A stretch of DNA of 64,000 nucleotides, taken from Edwardsiella anguillarum ET080813. GTDB lineage: Bacteria > Pseudomonadota > Gammaproteobacteria > Enterobacterales > Enterobacteriaceae. The notes under the pieces were generated by a model. That model was given only the letters and a program-made list of their open reading frames with translations. It did not search any database and had not been told where the DNA came from. The stretch covers positions 496,001 to 560,000 of the forward strand of contig NZ_CP006664.1 of NCBI RefSeq assembly GCF_000264765.2, read 5' to 3'. Below are positions 1 to 7,732 of this stretch, in pieces (positions within the stretch are counted from its first letter, which is position 1; every line of letters begins with the position of its first letter). Position numbers and translations under genes: made by a program.

Positions 1-56
1 CGTGACAACTTCCAGTGAGGCGCAATAGCCGTCACCATCTTCCCCAAGATACCCAT
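1..56 (-). CDS. phage portal protein, N-terminal codons only
   Basis: The last base of the gpW stop codon is the first base of an ATG (TAATG), and an open frame runs from there off the window edge, beginning MGILGKMVTAIAPHWKLSR. In lambda-type morphogenesis modules the gene after W is the portal (B), and a short basic start with an AP-x-W-x-L-R pattern is common in that family. Only about 18 residues are visible, so the call rests mostly on gene order. Confidence 0.5.
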   Translation of the reverse strand, partial: MGILGKMVTAIAPHWKLS

Positions 57-268
57 TAGAACCTCGCTACTGAGTGCAAACTGCGGGGTCGGGTTTTAGC
101 TCGTAGTTGCGCGTCGATATCCTCCAGCCCCTTGCGGATCACCGACAGGCTTTCCATCGTCATTTCCTGCCCGTTAATTGAGATGGACTTCCCCATTAAC
201 ACGGCGCGCTCAGCCTCCAAATAAGCCTGGCGCCGCTGCTCCAATTCTTCTCGCGTCACAGTATCCAC
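56..268 (-). CDS. gpW-like head-tail joining protein
   Basis: A 70-residue protein starting MDTVTREELEQRRQAYLEAE, with the charged N-terminal helix, a short GKSISINGQEMT beta hairpin and a second helix typical of lambda gpW, which is about 68 residues long. gpW fills the connector pore of DNA-packed heads so that gpFII and the tail can attach. It sits between the large terminase and the portal start, exactly the lambda order A-W-B. The start overlaps the end of the terminase gene by 13 bases, so translation is probably coupled. Family assignment is from pattern and position. Confidence 0.85.
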   Translation of the reverse strand: MDTVTREELEQRRQAYLEAERAVLMGKSISINGQEMTMESLSVIRKGLEDIDAQLRAKTRPRSLHSVARF

Positions 269-2349
269 CCTCCCTTAATCTCTTTATCAGGAACAACAGT
301 TGGCGCCGCGAGGACGGCCTCGAAATTGATTGTGTTAACCGGTTTATTTTCTTCGGACGCGGGCTGCGTTACTGGTTTTGATGATGGCTCAGTAGGTAAA
401 CGCGCCCACACGGGAGGGCTCTCCCAATTAATACGTTCATACCCACGAAGAATGGCGATGGCATGCGCGTAACAGAAAAGGTCGAACGCCTCGTTTGCGC
501 CATGCCCTGGCTTGCGCCATTTCCCGCTGATATCGCGCTCCTCATACGTCAATTCCTCATAGAACCACTCCCCAAGCCAGTCGGGGAAATGAATATAATT
601 TGGTCCAGGAATATCGCGAGATAGCGCACCAGAGATCCGATCCTTGAGCTTATCGGTTTGCAGCAGATAGATAGGAACGTCACCTCGGGCCTTTGCACGG
701 CGGTCGGAGCGGTCTGTGTTGTCAGGGTAAGAGCGCGAGATCAGCTTGCTGCGGGATACGCTATCCCCTTTCAGCAAATAGACACGCCGACTCTCACCGT
801 CACGGCGGCAACGGCGCCAAAAAGTGTAGGCGTTATCGGTGACGCCATCTTCACCCCCAGAATCGACCCCCATCGCCAATATCGGCATGCGAATATCCGG
901 CGATGACTCCAAAGGATAGGTTTTATCAAGAACATCCGTTCTCAACAGGTCCCAATCCTCAGCGAATGAAGCCGGATTAATCGGCTGACTTTCCCCATTC
1001 TCATTGAACCGCATGGAATAGCGGATGTTGTAGCGATCGACTACCCAGCGCTCGCCATCGGCGCCATAACCGATAATCTGCACGACAAAACGACGATTCT
1101 TACCACCCTGTACGTCCACCGTCGCGATCAGGAAGCGCACGCCTTCCGGTACAACGCGCTTCTCTATCACTTCCGCACGCGCCATAAGGACATCGCTCTT
1201 GCGGCTTTCCAGCGAACGGCGCGGCATATACGGCTGCCCGCAGTCAGTATTGATGACCGTTTTCAGCGTCTCCTCACTACCGGTCGCCTCATACTCCTGT
1301 TCAGCGGTCAAAATTTTATAGATAAGCTGCGCCCAGGTCTGGTACGCCGCCGCCGGCCCCTCCATCCAAAAAGACGCGATACGAGATCGACGTGGCGTTC
1401 CGCTACGCTCACCATCGGCATAGCTAATTTCCCCATCGCGCAGCCAGATGCCGCGCGCGTTAAGCTCACGCTTTTGATGCGGTTCAATCAGCCCCATACA
1501 GTGTGGGCACTGTACCCGAGCCGCCTCGCTGGCCTCCATGGGATCCGGGTTATCTCTATAGCCGACAACGTTCTCCATAATCGGCTGGAAAAACTCACCA
1601 CAGTGGGGACATGGCCAGTACCAGCGCCGGCGATCGCCTCGGTTGTAGAGTGACAAGATCCCCGTCGAGGGAGGCGCCTCATGTGGCGTCGTCCGCTTCC
1701 ACTTCGTATCTACAATATCTCGCCCTGGCGAGCTCTCAACCAGAGTCATCCCAGCCGACATAAACGTTGTGGTGCGCTTAGATGCCAGGCTAAAAGCATC
1801 ACCCTCACCATTAATGTCCTCCGGCAGACGGTCATAGTCAGTCAGCGCTACAAAGCGGTAGTCTGATGACGACATAATGTTTACCGATGGCCAACCAATT
1901 TTTAGATAGGATCCATCACGTAGAATTTTGTCATGAACGTTATTGTCATTCCGGCGCGGGCTCATCCGACGGCGCACTGCTGGGCTACAGCGGAAAGTAC
2001 GGTCAAGGCGTTTTTTCGAATGCTCCCTGGCTTTCTCCTCAGAGATCTGCACAATCAGCATGTCGGACGGGTCGCAGCAAATGTTATAAACAATCCATCC
2101 ATCAACCAGCGCCACGGTCTTCCCCGTTCGGGCGGGACCGACAAAAATCACCGCATCAAACTCTCTCGACGACAGACAATCCAACGGCTCTAGCACATAC
2201 GGCGACACATTCGGATCCCAAGCGACAGAGTTGCCTGCACTCTTTGGCACTCGCATATACTTCCCAACAGCCTCGGATACCCTCATTCGACGCGGCGGCT
2301 TTAATCGAGCCGATAAATCCTGCCCTATCATTTTTGCGGATGCGTACAT
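256..2349 (-). CDS. phage terminase large subunit, GpA family
   Basis: A 697-residue DNA-packaging motor of the lambda gpA type (usual length 600-700). The ATPase Walker A-like motif is VGPARTGKT near residue 70. A candidate acidic Walker B strand is FVALTDYDRLPED near residue 165. Two CPHC pairs (CPHCGEFF and CPHCMGLI) near residues 240-290 form the zinc-binding insertion seen in this family. The C-terminal nuclease region contains MGVDSGGEDG. It cuts the concatemer and drives DNA into the prohead. The start codon shares one base with the stop of the upstream DUF1441 gene (TGATG). The gene is intact, so head packaging is probably functional at this level. Confidence 0.93.
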   Translation of the reverse strand: MYASAKMIGQDLSARLKPPRRMRVSEAVGKYMRVPKSAGNSVAWDPNVSPYVLEPLDCLSSREFDAVIFVGPARTGKTVALVDGWIVYNICCDPSDMLIVQISEEKAREHSKKRLDRTFRCSPAVRRRMSPRRNDNNVHDKILRDGSYLKIGWPSVNIMSSSDYRFVALTDYDRLPEDINGEGDAFSLASKRTTTFMSAGMTLVESSPGRDIVDTKWKRTTPHEAPPSTGILSLYNRGDRRRWYWPCPHCGEFFQPIMENVVGYRDNPDPMEASEAARVQCPHCMGLIEPHQKRELNARGIWLRDGEISYADGERSGTPRRSRIASFWMEGPAAAYQTWAQLIYKILTAEQEYEATGSEETLKTVINTDCGQPYMPRRSLESRKSDVLMARAEVIEKRVVPEGVRFLIATVDVQGGKNRRFVVQIIGYGADGERWVVDRYNIRYSMRFNENGESQPINPASFAEDWDLLRTDVLDKTYPLESSPDIRMPILAMGVDSGGEDGVTDNAYTFWRRCRRDGESRRVYLLKGDSVSRSKLISRSYPDNTDRSDRRAKARGDVPIYLLQTDKLKDRISGALSRDIPGPNYIHFPDWLGEWFYEELTYEERDISGKWRKPGHGANEAFDLFCYAHAIAILRGYERINWESPPVWARLPTEPSSKPVTQPASEENKPVNTINFEAVLAAPTVVPDKEIKGGWIL

Positions 2350-2885
2350 CAGTCCTCCCCTAGCCCCTCCTCACTGCCGGCCAAATCCGATGCGCAGGCA
2401 TGGTATGTGCGTTCAGCCAGCGTAAAACGCAGATCATCAATGACATTTTGGACATGCGAGACAGCCTGCGGAGACAATGCGCAATCGCGCTCTAGAAGAT
2501 CTGGTACGGTTTCAAGCACCTGAACAACGGCTTTTGTCATACTGGAAAACACAGACACAACCTCAGACTCCGGGATCAGTTGCCGTGTACTCTCCTCCAG
2601 CTTCACGCGCTCATTCTCGGACTGATACCAGTCCTTACGGTCCTTTGGTGGCATCAATGCGGGGTTTTGAATGGCATCGATATCAGCAGGAGCGCTATTA
2701 GTAGAAAACAGCGCTGGCCCGACATCACGGAGAGCATATAGGGAATTCCCTCTACTCTCTCCGGCTGGCTCTACACCAGCTTCGGCCAGCCGTTTGCGCA
2801 CTGTGGCCCGATCAAGAGAAAAAGCCTCTGAAATCTTAGAGATACTCCACGCAAAGGCAGTGCCAAGATCGTCAACAGTTCCCAT
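2349..2885 (-). CDS. DUF1441 protein, small terminase position
   Basis: A 178-residue protein whose N-terminus (SKISEAFSLDRATVRKRLAEAG) is a helix-turn-helix like that of lambda Nu1, followed by a variable middle and a helical C-terminus. DUF1441 proteins occupy the place of the small terminase subunit next to GpA-type large subunits; they are presumed to recognise the cos or pac site. The one-base overlap with the terminase start indicates translational coupling. The role is inferred from fold and gene order, not from a named catalytic motif. Confidence 0.8.
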   Translation of the reverse strand: MGTVDDLGTAFAWSISKISEAFSLDRATVRKRLAEAGVEPAGESRGNSLYALRDVGPALFSTNSAPADIDAIQNPALMPPKDRKDWYQSENERVKLEESTRQLIPESEVVSVFSSMTKAVVQVLETVPDLLERDCALSPQAVSHVQNVIDDLRFTLAERTYHACASDLAGSEEGLGED

Positions 2886-3330
2886 CTCACACCCCGATTC
2901 ACCACCTTAAAACACAATTTCGCATTAAAATTCAACGAATAAGAAAAATGCACCTGGCGACAGTGCAAAACACACTCACCAGATGGATCTATATTTTTTA
3001 TATATTAATCATGATATTACGGCAGGTGCTGATGATGGCGATCAAAGTGCAAAAACTAGCCGCCCGCCGCGTGGCGCGTGACCCGCAGTAGGGCCACCCT
3101 CAGGGAGTACCTTTTGATAATGGTTATCATTTGTTGATTGGTGCGCTGGATTCCTCCGCCATAGCTCCAGCTGGCGAGCATGTGGGAACCACCCCGGCGT
3201 TACCTGTTTTTGAATGACCCCGCCCACTCACATGAAGGATGGCATGGTCTCGGTTAAGGAGAGGACACGGCGACAGGCGGCGCAAACCGATTATTGGTTA
3301 CGGGTGCTGTTAACCAGCTGCTTAACCCGC
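2886..3330. other. stretch without a confident gene
   Basis: This 445-base stretch lies upstream of the DUF1441 gene in the late operon. Minus-strand reading frames of 20-60 codons exist, one beginning at 3227 and one (MITIIKRYSLRVALLR) near 3130, but none has both a good ribosome site and a recognisable sequence. The part next to 2886-3040 is AT-rich and may carry a promoter or spacer. I see no family match. Confidence 0.4.
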
Positions 3331-3456
3331 TCACGGCTCTCTATATTCGAGCGCCCCGCATACGTTTTGGGGCAGAATTGAACGATATGCGTTAACGAAC
3401 CGCAATAGCTGCAGCGGCGTCCTCGCGTGAATTGAAACGGTGATGACGTCATACAT
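3331..3456 (-). CDS. small hypothetical protein after twin terminators
   Basis: A 41-residue frame starting MYDVITVSIHARTPLQLL, preceded by GGGGGT six bases before ATG. A longer frame in phase begins at 3567 but it runs through two intrinsic terminators, so the internal start is preferred. No family is recognised. It could equally be non-coding. Confidence 0.3.
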   Translation of the reverse strand: MYDVITVSIHARTPLQLLRFVNAYRSILPQNVCGALEYREP

Positions 3457-3465
3457 ACCCCCATG

Positions 3466-3487
3466 AAAAAGGCCGCACATGGCGGCC
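3466..3487 (-). terminator. intrinsic terminator, leftward
   Basis: On the minus strand GGCCGC and GCGGCC form a six-pair stem around a short loop, followed by TTTTT. It is the second of two terminators within 85 bases downstream of the small gene at 3568-3780. Confidence 0.6.
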
Positions 3488-3525
3488 TGGCTGTAACGAT
3501 AATTGCTCTGAGTGTGGTAATAACA

Positions 3526-3549
3526 ATAAAAAACCCGCCGCAGCGGGTT
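3526..3549 (-). terminator. intrinsic terminator after the small gene at 3568
   Basis: On the minus strand AACCCGC, a four-base loop and GCGGGTT are followed by TTTTT. It lies about 20 bases after the stop of the 3568-3780 gene. Late transcription must pass it to reach the terminase genes, as expected if the late operon is read by an antiterminated polymerase. Confidence 0.75.
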
Positions 3550-3567
3550 ATTAATTAGGAATAACAA

Positions 3568-3780
3568 TTATTCATCATCATTGCTTTCCAGTGCATCCTG
3601 GATAGCATCAGCTAATGAGCCAACCCCTTCAGTTACAGCCTTAAAATCAGCAAAAGCTTTACCACCAGTATAAGAAGTAGGAGAGCCAACAGAAGCTTTT
3701 ACAATCTCTAAAGCTGCCTGTACTGCCAGCAAGCGACGCTCTTGATCGGATGTAGAATGTGAAAAATAATCTTGAAGCAT
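3568..3780 (-). CDS. small hypothetical phage protein
   Basis: A 70-residue acidic-tailed protein starting MLQDYFSHSTSDQERRLLAV. The start is chosen because GGAGG lies five bases before this ATG; an upstream in-frame ATG (3807) has no such site. Predicted mostly helical with no membrane segment or known motif. It lies between the Rz1-side small gene and the terminase module, a slot where lambdoid phages carry unrelated small late genes. Function unknown. Confidence 0.6.
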   Translation of the reverse strand: MLQDYFSHSTSDQERRLLAVQAALEIVKASVGSPTSYTGGKAFADFKAVTEGVGSLADAIQDALESNDDE

Positions 3781-3893
3781 AAGTCCTCCATTTTGGGTAC
3801 TTACCACAATGATAGTTTTCTATACATGGGGCGCTCAGAAAAAACACAAGTCTACATTATCACAGACCCCCCACTGAAGGCCTGCTGTAATGC

Positions 3894-4184
3894 TTACTCG
3901 TCTTCTACCGTCGCCCCTTCCGGCATTTCGGCACAGCTATAGATAGGACAACCAGGGTGGCAATCATCCTCTGCAGCGACCAGCAGGGATTCATCGAACC
4001 AGGACGAAGTTGCACGGCCATCAGCGGCGCGGTAGTGGATGTAATACTGGTTCTCAGCATTGGCATACTGAGCGCGCCCACGCACCTCGCCGAACTCATC
4101 ACTAACGCGTACATTGACCATCTGATTCAGGTCGAACTTAAACGCCGGGGTGTTTACTGCAATCTGCACTGCTTTCTCCATCAT
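3894..4184 (-). CDS. hypothetical phage protein
   Basis: A 96-residue acidic protein beginning MMEKAVQIAVNTPAFKFDLN. The centre (VRVSDEFGEVRGRAQYANAENQYYIHYRAADG) reads like a small beta-barrel, of the kind seen in phage proteins that carry a KOW- or SH3-like fold. The end has two cysteines in DDCHPGCPIYSC. AAGG lies about ten bases before the first ATG, overlapping the Rz1 stop. It sits at the end of the lysis cassette. Function unknown. Confidence 0.65.
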   Translation of the reverse strand: MMEKAVQIAVNTPAFKFDLNQMVNVRVSDEFGEVRGRAQYANAENQYYIHYRAADGRATSSWFDESLLVAAEDDCHPGCPIYSCAEMPEGATVEDE

Positions 4185-4187
4185 TCA

Positions 4188-4478
4188 TTACCTTATGTTG
4201 TCGATATGATTTTTATTGCCTGTTGCAGGAGAGGCGCGCATCAGTTCCACGCGCCGGATCCCCGCCTTATCCGCATTGCACTGACCCAACGCTGATAGCA
4301 AGCTGATATTCAAATCCAAGCTGCCCCCCCAGGTCAGCGGATCAGGTACTACCGGTACTGGCGTATCGGCAGTTAACTCAGTGCTGATCGGTGGCACTGG
4401 CGCCGGAACGTACACTGTCCGCGTACTGACGCAGCCGCTGAGCAGCGACAGCAGGCACAGGCCGACTAGTGCAATCAT
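4188..4478 (-). CDS. Rz1-like outer-membrane spanin lipoprotein
   Basis: A 96-residue lipoprotein nested out of frame in the end of the Rz gene, the arrangement typical of Rz/Rz1 spanin pairs. The signal sequence MIALVGLCLLSLLSGC ends in a clear lipobox (LSGC). It is followed by a proline-rich stretch (VYVPAPVPPISTEL and PVPVVPDP), as in Rz1/LysC proteins. With Rz it fuses the inner and outer membranes in the last step of host lysis. I chose the internal start at 4478 because the longer in-frame version puts 23 charged residues before the signal helix. Confidence 0.8.
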   Translation of the reverse strand: MIALVGLCLLSLLSGCVSTRTVYVPAPVPPISTELTADTPVPVVPDPLTWGGSLDLNISLLSALGQCNADKAGIRRVELMRASPATGNKNHIDNIR

Positions 4479-4779
4479 CGCCCGCAACAGCCACCGCGAT
4501 ATCTCGCGCGGCTCTCTGTGACTCCAGTGCGATCTGGTGCTTTGCATTTCGATTAGCCTCCACCGCCTGATTCATGATGTTGAGCGTCAGCATCACGTTG
4601 TCTGTAATCGCCTGAGCTTCCCCGGCATCACGCTGTGACCATTTGGCCTGCCACGCTCGATCAGCCTCAGCCTTTCCATCTGCATGGCCAGCGGCATAGC
4701 GCCAGGACGATAGCCCCCAATACGACAAAGTCACCGCCGCGATTAGCGCCAGTGGCTTCCATAACCGTTCACCAACCAT
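4378..4779 (-). CDS. Rz-like inner-membrane spanin
   Basis: A 133-residue protein with one N-terminal membrane segment (LALIAAVTLSYWGLSSW) and then a long charged helical region (DGKAEADRAWQAKW to QIALESQRAARDIAVAVA), the layout of i-spanins. It spans the periplasm as a helical coiled coil and binds the Rz1 lipoprotein. Its 3' third overlaps the Rz1 gene in another frame. It follows the antirepressor gene at a distance of about 100 bases. Confidence 0.8.
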   Translation of the reverse strand: MVGERLWKPLALIAAVTLSYWGLSSWRYAAGHADGKAEADRAWQAKWSQRDAGEAQAITDNVMLTLNIMNQAVEANRNAKHQIALESQRAARDIAVAVAGDDCTSRPVPAVAAQRLRQYADSVRSGASATDQH

Positions 4780-4882
4780 GTAATCCCACCCTTGATAGTG
4801 ATGACCGATGCGATTTTCTTCGCATCATTCAAGGCCTGAACACTGCCACCGCTATTTTTGTAGTGGCGTTAAACAAAAGCCA

Positions 4883-5665
4883 TCACGAACCCAGGCGCCG
4901 CGCCATCCAACGCTGGGATAGTCGGGTTAGCTCAACCTTTCGCTGCAGGTAATCCATCCCCATATCCAGCAGGGTTATATTGGTGCTTTCCAGATAAGAC
5001 AGATGCTCCAACTGCTCGGCATTCATCGAGTCACGCGGATCCCCAACCAACCCATTCATACCCGCCCATTGCTTCGCAGTAAGGCCTCCCAGGACGATGC
5101 GGGAGATCATGTTACTTTCGTTGCTATAGTGGTGAGACTGCGTCGCCTTGCCCTGCTCAGCCCTTACCGATTCCAACGCAGAACACATCGGCTTAAACAG
5201 GTTTGCCACTCCGATGCGAGCCTTTAGCTTGCGACGATAGCGCGCGGCGGCCTCTGGGGCGGTGAGCTGTAACGCCTCTTCACACTGGATGAAGTAACGA
5301 CGGATGGCGCGCCCTTGTTCACTACGCTCAACCATTGCCAGCTCTTTGGCTGTGTTCAGCGTCAACAAGTAATCATGCTCTATTTGTTGGCGAGATTTTG
5401 CGCTCGCCCGTTTTGGCGAGCTCAAATTTTCAACAGCGATGTAATCAACTCCAACCACGAAGCCGTATTGGCTAACCCGCCCTTTAACCCAGTTGGTGAA
5501 GTCTCGGCCAACCCCCAAAGCACCATGCAGTGCTCTGGCACTCACAATATTGGTTTCACGCTCACCGATCCGGCCACTGACAACAGGAACAATGTCAGCG
5601 AACTCATTAACGACATGATGATTGCTTGATGCGTCGGTATAAGAAGATGCTACAGATGTGTTCAT
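4883..5665 (-). CDS. phage antirepressor, AntA/AntB type
   Basis: A 260-residue protein. The N-terminal part (VSGRIGERETNIVSARALHGALGVGRDFTNWVKGRV then a KELAMVERSEQGRAIRRYFIQCEE block) is the AntA/AntB antirepressor domain, which neutralises phage repressors by protein contact. The C-terminal 110 residues are helical and unassigned. The start at 5665 is preferred; a frame open 22 codons further would read through the paired RNA region. The gene sits between endolysin and Rz, an insertion point also used in some Stx phages and Salmonella prophages. Expression is probably held off by the RNA element just upstream. Confidence 0.85.
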   Translation of the reverse strand: MNTSVASSYTDASSNHHVVNEFADIVPVVSGRIGERETNIVSARALHGALGVGRDFTNWVKGRVSQYGFVVGVDYIAVENLSSPKRASAKSRQQIEHDYLLTLNTAKELAMVERSEQGRAIRRYFIQCEEALQLTAPEAAARYRRKLKARIGVANLFKPMCSALESVRAEQGKATQSHHYSNESNMISRIVLGGLTAKQWAGMNGLVGDPRDSMNAEQLEHLSYLESTNITLLDMGMDYLQRKVELTRLSQRWMARRLGS

Positions 5666-5676
5666 ATCGATGGTTA

Positions 5677-5768
5677 CCTTATAGAAACAAGCCTCGTTGC
5701 CCAGAAACGTCGCCCACAGAGAGGTCGCCACCTATAACGGCGTTTCTCCGAGGCCTGTTTCTATAAGG
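5677..5768 (-). ncRNA. probable C4-type antisense RNA and its target in the antirepressor leader
   Basis: Directly before the antirepressor start are two sequence blocks that are complementary in three pieces: 5677-5689 with 5756-5768 (13 bases, perfect), 5691-5696 with 5749-5754, and 5703-5709 with 5741-5747. The block nearest the gene contains the AAGG ribosome site. In phages P1 and P7 the C4 RNA, cut from the same leader, pairs with the ant ribosome site in just this way, and C4-like RNAs are known before AntA/AntB genes. A motif between the blocks (GGTGGCGACCTC) fits my memory of the C4 family, but no covariance search was run. Confidence 0.65.
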
Positions 5769-5806
5769 CTCTGTGTGATTGTTTACGCCGGGCATGGCGC
5801 AGATAC

Positions 5807-5832
5807 GAAAAAGCCCCGGCATAGCCGAGGCT
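5807..5832 (-). terminator. intrinsic terminator after the endolysin gene
   Basis: On the minus strand AGCCTCGGC, TAT and GCCGGGGCT form a nine-pair stem followed by TTTTT. It separates the endolysin gene from the antirepressor unit, which suggests the latter is an inserted cassette with its own control. Confidence 0.8.
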
Positions 5833-5854
5833 CTTGGATACACGTCAGATATGG

Positions 5855-6400
5855 TTAAGACAGAGCGACCCGCTCACGCAGCCAGCCGTACAGAAACGCC
5901 TCGTTAGCTGGTCGCGCCTCTGATAGCTCGATGTAGCGAGCCCCCTGGCAGCAGTTCAGCGCCTTGAGCAATACCGCCTCGCCGTCATGTCCACGCTTTG
6001 CGAGATAGGCCCGCAGGGCGTTGGCCGTGCGATTACCGATAACCCCATCTACCTGCAGGTCAGGATAAAGGCGCCCGCTATCGTTCAGGGCGGTAAGGCA
6101 ACGCTGTAGCATCTTGGCCGCTACCGATGGTCCCATGTTAACGCCAGTATCGAGCAGCTCCGCGGCGACGGGTTGAGAAACGACGTCGATCAGATCAAAG
6201 CGTGGGCTTTCCCAATAATCTGCGCGATAGATGCGCAGCGCCTGATCGCGTGACAGCATGCTGATATCACCGGTATAGCCGTTTGCTCGCGCCGTTTTCT
6301 CTGTAATACCCCAATTCGTCGGGCCACCACGATCAGCGGGATGGTTAACGTATCCGCCCTCACGCTTGAGTAGCCCATCAAAAATTTCATCTTTGGTCAT
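5855..6400 (-). CDS. endolysin, glycoside hydrolase family 108
   Basis: A 181-residue muramidase. The N-terminal motif EGGYVNHPADRGGPTNWGIT carries the catalytic Glu-Gly-Gly-Tyr of family 108 (ZliS/phage endolysin type), and the C-terminal part (DGVIGNRTANALRAYLAKRG) is the matching PG_binding_3 peptidoglycan-binding domain. It cuts the glycan strand after holin pores let it into the periplasm. No signal peptide is present, so it depends on the holins. The start overlaps the upstream holin-like gene by four bases (ATGA). Confidence 0.93.
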   Translation of the reverse strand: MTKDEIFDGLLKREGGYVNHPADRGGPTNWGITEKTARANGYTGDISMLSRDQALRIYRADYWESPRFDLIDVVSQPVAAELLDTGVNMGPSVAAKMLQRCLTALNDSGRLYPDLQVDGVIGNRTANALRAYLAKRGHDGEAVLLKALNCCQGARYIELSEARPANEAFLYGWLRERVALS

Positions 6401-6678
6401 CGCGAAGCCCCCCGAAATAACTGCATAACATTCCCCTTAGCTCTCATCACCAACGCCATGAAGAACACGTTGATGATCGTCTCGGATATGTCGACAGCGT
6501 GATACACGCCGATCAGCACCCGGAACGTCACCGATGCCGACGCCACAATCAGTACATAGGCCAGAGCAGCGCCCAGGCGCTTATGCTGCGAGCCATTACG
6601 ACGAAACAGCAGCAGCCGCATGGCGATTACCCCGCACACAGCTGCATTGATGTGAAGCAGAAACAGATCGATCGTCAC
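6397..6678 (-). CDS. small membrane protein, probable holin component
   Basis: A 93-residue protein with three likely membrane segments: LLHINAAVCGVIAMRLLLF, LGAALAYVLIVASASVTFRVLIG and TIINVFFMALVM. This three-segment pattern with a positively charged tail (FRGASR) fits class I phage holins. It overlaps both neighbours by four bases and lies between another holin-like gene and the endolysin, so the three form a lysis operon. One of the two membrane proteins may act as an antiholin. Confidence 0.75.
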   Translation of the reverse strand: MTIDLFLLHINAAVCGVIAMRLLLFRRNGSQHKRLGAALAYVLIVASASVTFRVLIGVYHAVDISETIINVFFMALVMRAKGNVMQLFRGASR

Positions 6679-7046
6679 TTGCCACCCCCTTTAAAATTCA
6701 GGGGCGGCGGGTTCTTGGCTTTCGAGATGATGAACATTAGCACCCAGATAACGCAGGCACTCGCCACCAACGCGCCGATCGGCTTATCGACTACGACCTG
6801 GTCAGGGAGAAACCAATCGATAATCGATGCCGTAAACCCTGCCGCAATAACCCCCATCAGGAACGACACAAAGCCAAAAGCGATGCGCTTCCACGCGGGA
6901 AACTCCACAGCCGATAGGACAAACACAACGGCCCCCGCAAACGCCGCAATGACTACGCCAGCGTCCGCACCGGAAAAGATCCCGACAAACGTCACCCCAG
7001 CCAACGCCCCGGCAGCCGACCCCGTACCGGTTAGCGGATCACTCAT
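6675..7046 (-). CDS. putative phage holin
   Basis: A 123-residue protein starting MSDPLTGTGSAAGALAGVTF, rich in glycine and alanine, with about four hydrophobic segments and a basic C-terminus (NPPPLNFKGGGK). The pattern fits the putative holin family usually found directly before a second small membrane protein and a GH108 endolysin. AAAGGAGC precedes the ATG at good distance. It is the first gene of the late lysis operon, about 570 bases after the probable tR' terminator. Confidence 0.75.
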   Translation of the reverse strand: MSDPLTGTGSAAGALAGVTFVGIFSGADAGVVIAAFAGAVVFVLSAVEFPAWKRIAFGFVSFLMGVIAAGFTASIIDWFLPDQVVVDKPIGALVASACVIWVLMFIISKAKNPPPLNFKGGGK

Positions 7047-7244
7047 GGATAGCTCCTTTTGTTCGCGCTCAGCGAACGCTGGGCGATAGTTGATTGCTCA
7101 CCCAGGCAAGCAGAGAGCGCGCCACTAATGGCCACTCATTGGAAAGTAGTATTGGTTATCGCAACCGCTGACGAGCCATGGTTAATCTATACTTTGAAAT
7201 AGATATTTAAGGTATGGCTGGTTAATCATGGTCTGGGAGGCGGC

Positions 7245-7523
7245 ATGGATTACGAGACGAAATCAGAGTTAGACCAAATAAAAATAATGATGGTTGTCAG
7301 AGAGCAGGCCGTTAGCCTTATATTTCACAACATAGTAAAAACAATTGAGCGTATCGACCCATCAGGCCATCTGGTAAGGGAGCTCAAGAGCGACATCAAC
7401 AATTCACTAACATCATTGCATCACGGTAATGATTTAAAGACATTCATTAACAGGCTAATGGATTATCCAGAAGGAACATCCTCTGGATTTCTGGTTAAAG
7501 ATAAAAAAAGTTTTCTGGACTGA
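7245..7523 (+). CDS. hypothetical protein on the strand opposite to the late operon
   Basis: A 92-residue helical protein starting MDYETKSELDQIKIMMVVRE with GGGAGG seven bases before the ATG. It is the only rightward gene in the late region, lies between the Q-position gene and the holins, and is more AT-rich than its neighbours, which suggests a recently acquired lysogenic-conversion cargo (moron). No family is recognised. Its own promoter would lie in the AT-rich stretch 7170-7235. Confidence 0.65.
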   Translation: MDYETKSELDQIKIMMVVREQAVSLIFHNIVKTIERIDPSGHLVRELKSDINNSLTSLHHGNDLKTFINRLMDYPEGTSSGFLVKDKKSFLD

Positions 7524-7617
7524 GCGATGACCTATCGCTTATTGACAAACCAAACCCACGATGCGCGCCCATCGGCATCGTTTTAATCGTATACCAGCAC
7601 TGCTACGGACAAAAACG

Positions 7618-7640
7618 AAAAACCCGCTCAATGGCGGGTT
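7618..7640 (-). terminator. intrinsic terminator, probable tR'
   Basis: On the minus strand AACCCGC, CATTGA and GCGGGTT are followed by TTTTCG. It lies about 65 bases downstream of the late promoter at 7705-7732 and before all lysis and head genes, the position of tR' in lambda, where Q-type proteins suppress termination. Confidence 0.75.
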
Positions 7641-7704
7641 AATCAAATTCGTTTCGCTTTTGCTGTCTGCCGAGCCGGCGCAGCTTCGCTAAGCGTATAT
7701 CAAA

Positions 7705-7732
7705 ATACTAACTTTTTCGGTAAGAATGTCAA
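7705..7732 (-). promoter_or_regulatory. late promoter, pR'-like
   Basis: On the minus strand TTGACA (7732-7727) is followed after 16 bases by TAGTAT (7710-7705). The -35 hexamer is perfect and overlaps the stop codon of the DUF1133 gene. The promoter points at the terminator at 7618-7640 and the lysis genes, so it matches the Q-dependent late promoter arrangement. Confidence 0.7.
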
